This document shows, in pieces, positions 63,389 to 64,000 of a stretch of DNA of 64,000 nt. The first letter of the stretch is position 1; the number at the start of each line of letters is the position of its first letter. The position numbers and the translations under genes are program-made. The notes beneath the pieces were generated by a model. The model searched no databases and was not told the origin of the DNA. It saw only the letters and a list, made by a program, of their open reading frames with translations. This stretch comes from Roseibium sp. Sym1 (lineage in GTDB: Bacteria > Pseudomonadota > Alphaproteobacteria > Rhizobiales > Stappiaceae): contig NZ_CP114786.1 in NCBI RefSeq assembly GCF_027359675.1, positions 3,570,501-3,634,500 of the forward strand, read 5' to 3'.

Positions 63389-64000
63389 TGCTGACCGGCT
63401 TCAACCTGCGGCTTCGTATCTTCCTGATGTTTGCCGGCGTTGCCGCCGCAAGCGGCTGCGTTGTTCTGGCGGCGCTCTATTTCGGCTACAGGCGAACCGG
63501 TGAGACCGACATTTTGTCCGGCTTCCTGTTTGCCGGCGTTCTCTCCAGCTTCGGTCTGCTGGCGATCCTGGCGGGGGTCTGGCTCCTCTTCGACGAAAAC
63601 GTTGCCAAGCCGATCAACCGGTTGGCGGCGGCAATGCGTACCCGCGCGCATGCCGACGCGGCACCCGGCCTCGATCTTGAGGAAGCGCGCTATCTCGGTG
63701 ATCTTGCGCCGGCATTGCAGGCGGTGACCGGGCGGCTGTCGCAGATTTCGGGTGAAGCAGACGGCCCCGCGGCCAGGGAAACGTCGCGCCTGATGGCCGA
63801 ACGTGCGCATCTGGCCCTTCTCCTGACGGAGATCCCGGTCGCGATCGTTCTGGTGAGCCCAGCTCACCGTATCATGCTTTATGACGGGCAGGCCGCGGAC
63901 ATTCTCGGCCAGGTGCAGGTGCCGAGACTGAGTGCATCGATCTTCGACTATTTTTCTGAAACCGAACTGCTTGAGGCTTTTCACCAGCTTGATGGTAGCC
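63388..64000 (+). CDS. Membrane-anchored PAS-like protein, N-terminal part (cut by window end)
   Basis: At least 204 residues from an ATG overlapping the previous stop. Two hydrophobic segments (about 10-32 and 43-68) are followed by a HAMP-like linker (FDENVAKPINRLAAAMRTRAHAD), a helical region and a PAS-like start (LTEIPVAIVLVSPAHRIMLYDGQAADILG). The C-terminal part is missing. In similar loci the gene ends in a DnaQ-type 3'-5' exonuclease domain; this is inferred, not visible here. A histidine kinase would be the alternative. Confidence 0.7.
   Translation, partial: MLTGFNLRLRIFLMFAGVAAASGCVVLAALYFGYRRTGETDILSGFLFAGVLSSFGLLAILAGVWLLFDENVAKPINRLAAAMRTRAHADAAPGLDLEEARYLGDLAPALQAVTGRLSQISGEADGPAARETSRLMAERAHLALLLTEIPVAIVLVSPAHRIMLYDGQAADILGQVQVPRLSASIFDYFSETELLEAFHQLDGS

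Overview
The window is about 63-65% GC and carries gene families typical of marine alphaproteobacteria: a DddL-type DMSP lyase, TRAP and ABC uptake systems, a heterotetrameric sarcosine oxidase, a Na+-translocating NADH:quinone reductase, and ArsR/TetR/GntR/Lrp regulators. The mix fits the Stappiaceae/Rhodobacterales neighbourhood (Labrenzia/Roseibium-like). That placement is an inference from gene content, not a search result.

Layout. 0-4.3 kb: two odd tRNA-like sequences, a SnoaL/KSI-like protein, a NemR-like TetR regulator with two SDR genes, and a 262-bp MITE inserted at the SDR stop codon. 4.3-7.3 kb: metK and a fused glycine/sarcosine/dimethylglycine methyltransferase (glycine betaine synthesis with its SAM supply). 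7.7-9.1 kb: an ArsR regulator with twin operators, a DUF6428-like protein and a MarR-like regulator. 9.4-16 kb: a quinate/shikimate uptake and breakdown operon (dehydrogenase, TRAP PQM, fused 3-dehydroshikimate dehydratase) with a divergent TetR gene. 16.3-18.6 kb: an ArsR, ArsP-like permease and transglutaminase-fold operon. 18.7-23 kb: dddL, a sarcosine-oxidase-like flavoprotein, cytochrome b561, a GNAT and a SIMPL protein. 23.4-28 kb: three exported proteins of unknown role. 28.2-29.6 kb: an AI-2E family permease and a tRNA with anticodon CAU.

29.9-36.7 kb holds the most unusual locus: an SGNH hydrolase, an exported di-haem cytochrome resembling RoxA/MauG/CCP, a protein with two tandem catalase-like domains, and an animal-type (cyclooxygenase-like) haem peroxidase. 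Three consecutive genes encode different haem enzyme folds linked to peroxide or dioxygen chemistry, next to a putative esterase. I propose a lipid or terpenoid oxygenation (oxylipin-like) pathway; the substrate is unknown.

36.8-42 kb: soxBDAG. 42.3-49.7 kb: nqrABCDEF with divergent apbE and nqrM, a self-contained NQR assembly and maturation locus. 49.6-52 kb: a small membrane protein, a CBS protein, PhzF and an Lrp regulator. 52.5-58.1 kb: a GntR regulator and a ribose-type ABC importer with two permeases. 58.8-64 kb: a DUF4212/ActP-like symporter, a cNMP-CBS-DUF294 signalling protein, a membrane protein, and the 5' part of a membrane-anchored PAS-like (possibly exonuclease) gene cut by the window end.

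The window both makes and consumes methylated osmolytes: betaine is built from glycine, sarcosine is oxidised, and DMSP is cleaved to DMS and acrylate. Several regulatory sites are visible directly: a 12-bp TetR palindrome, twin ArsR inverted repeats, a second ArsR operator, and 31-bp-spaced direct repeats upstream of the quinate operon.
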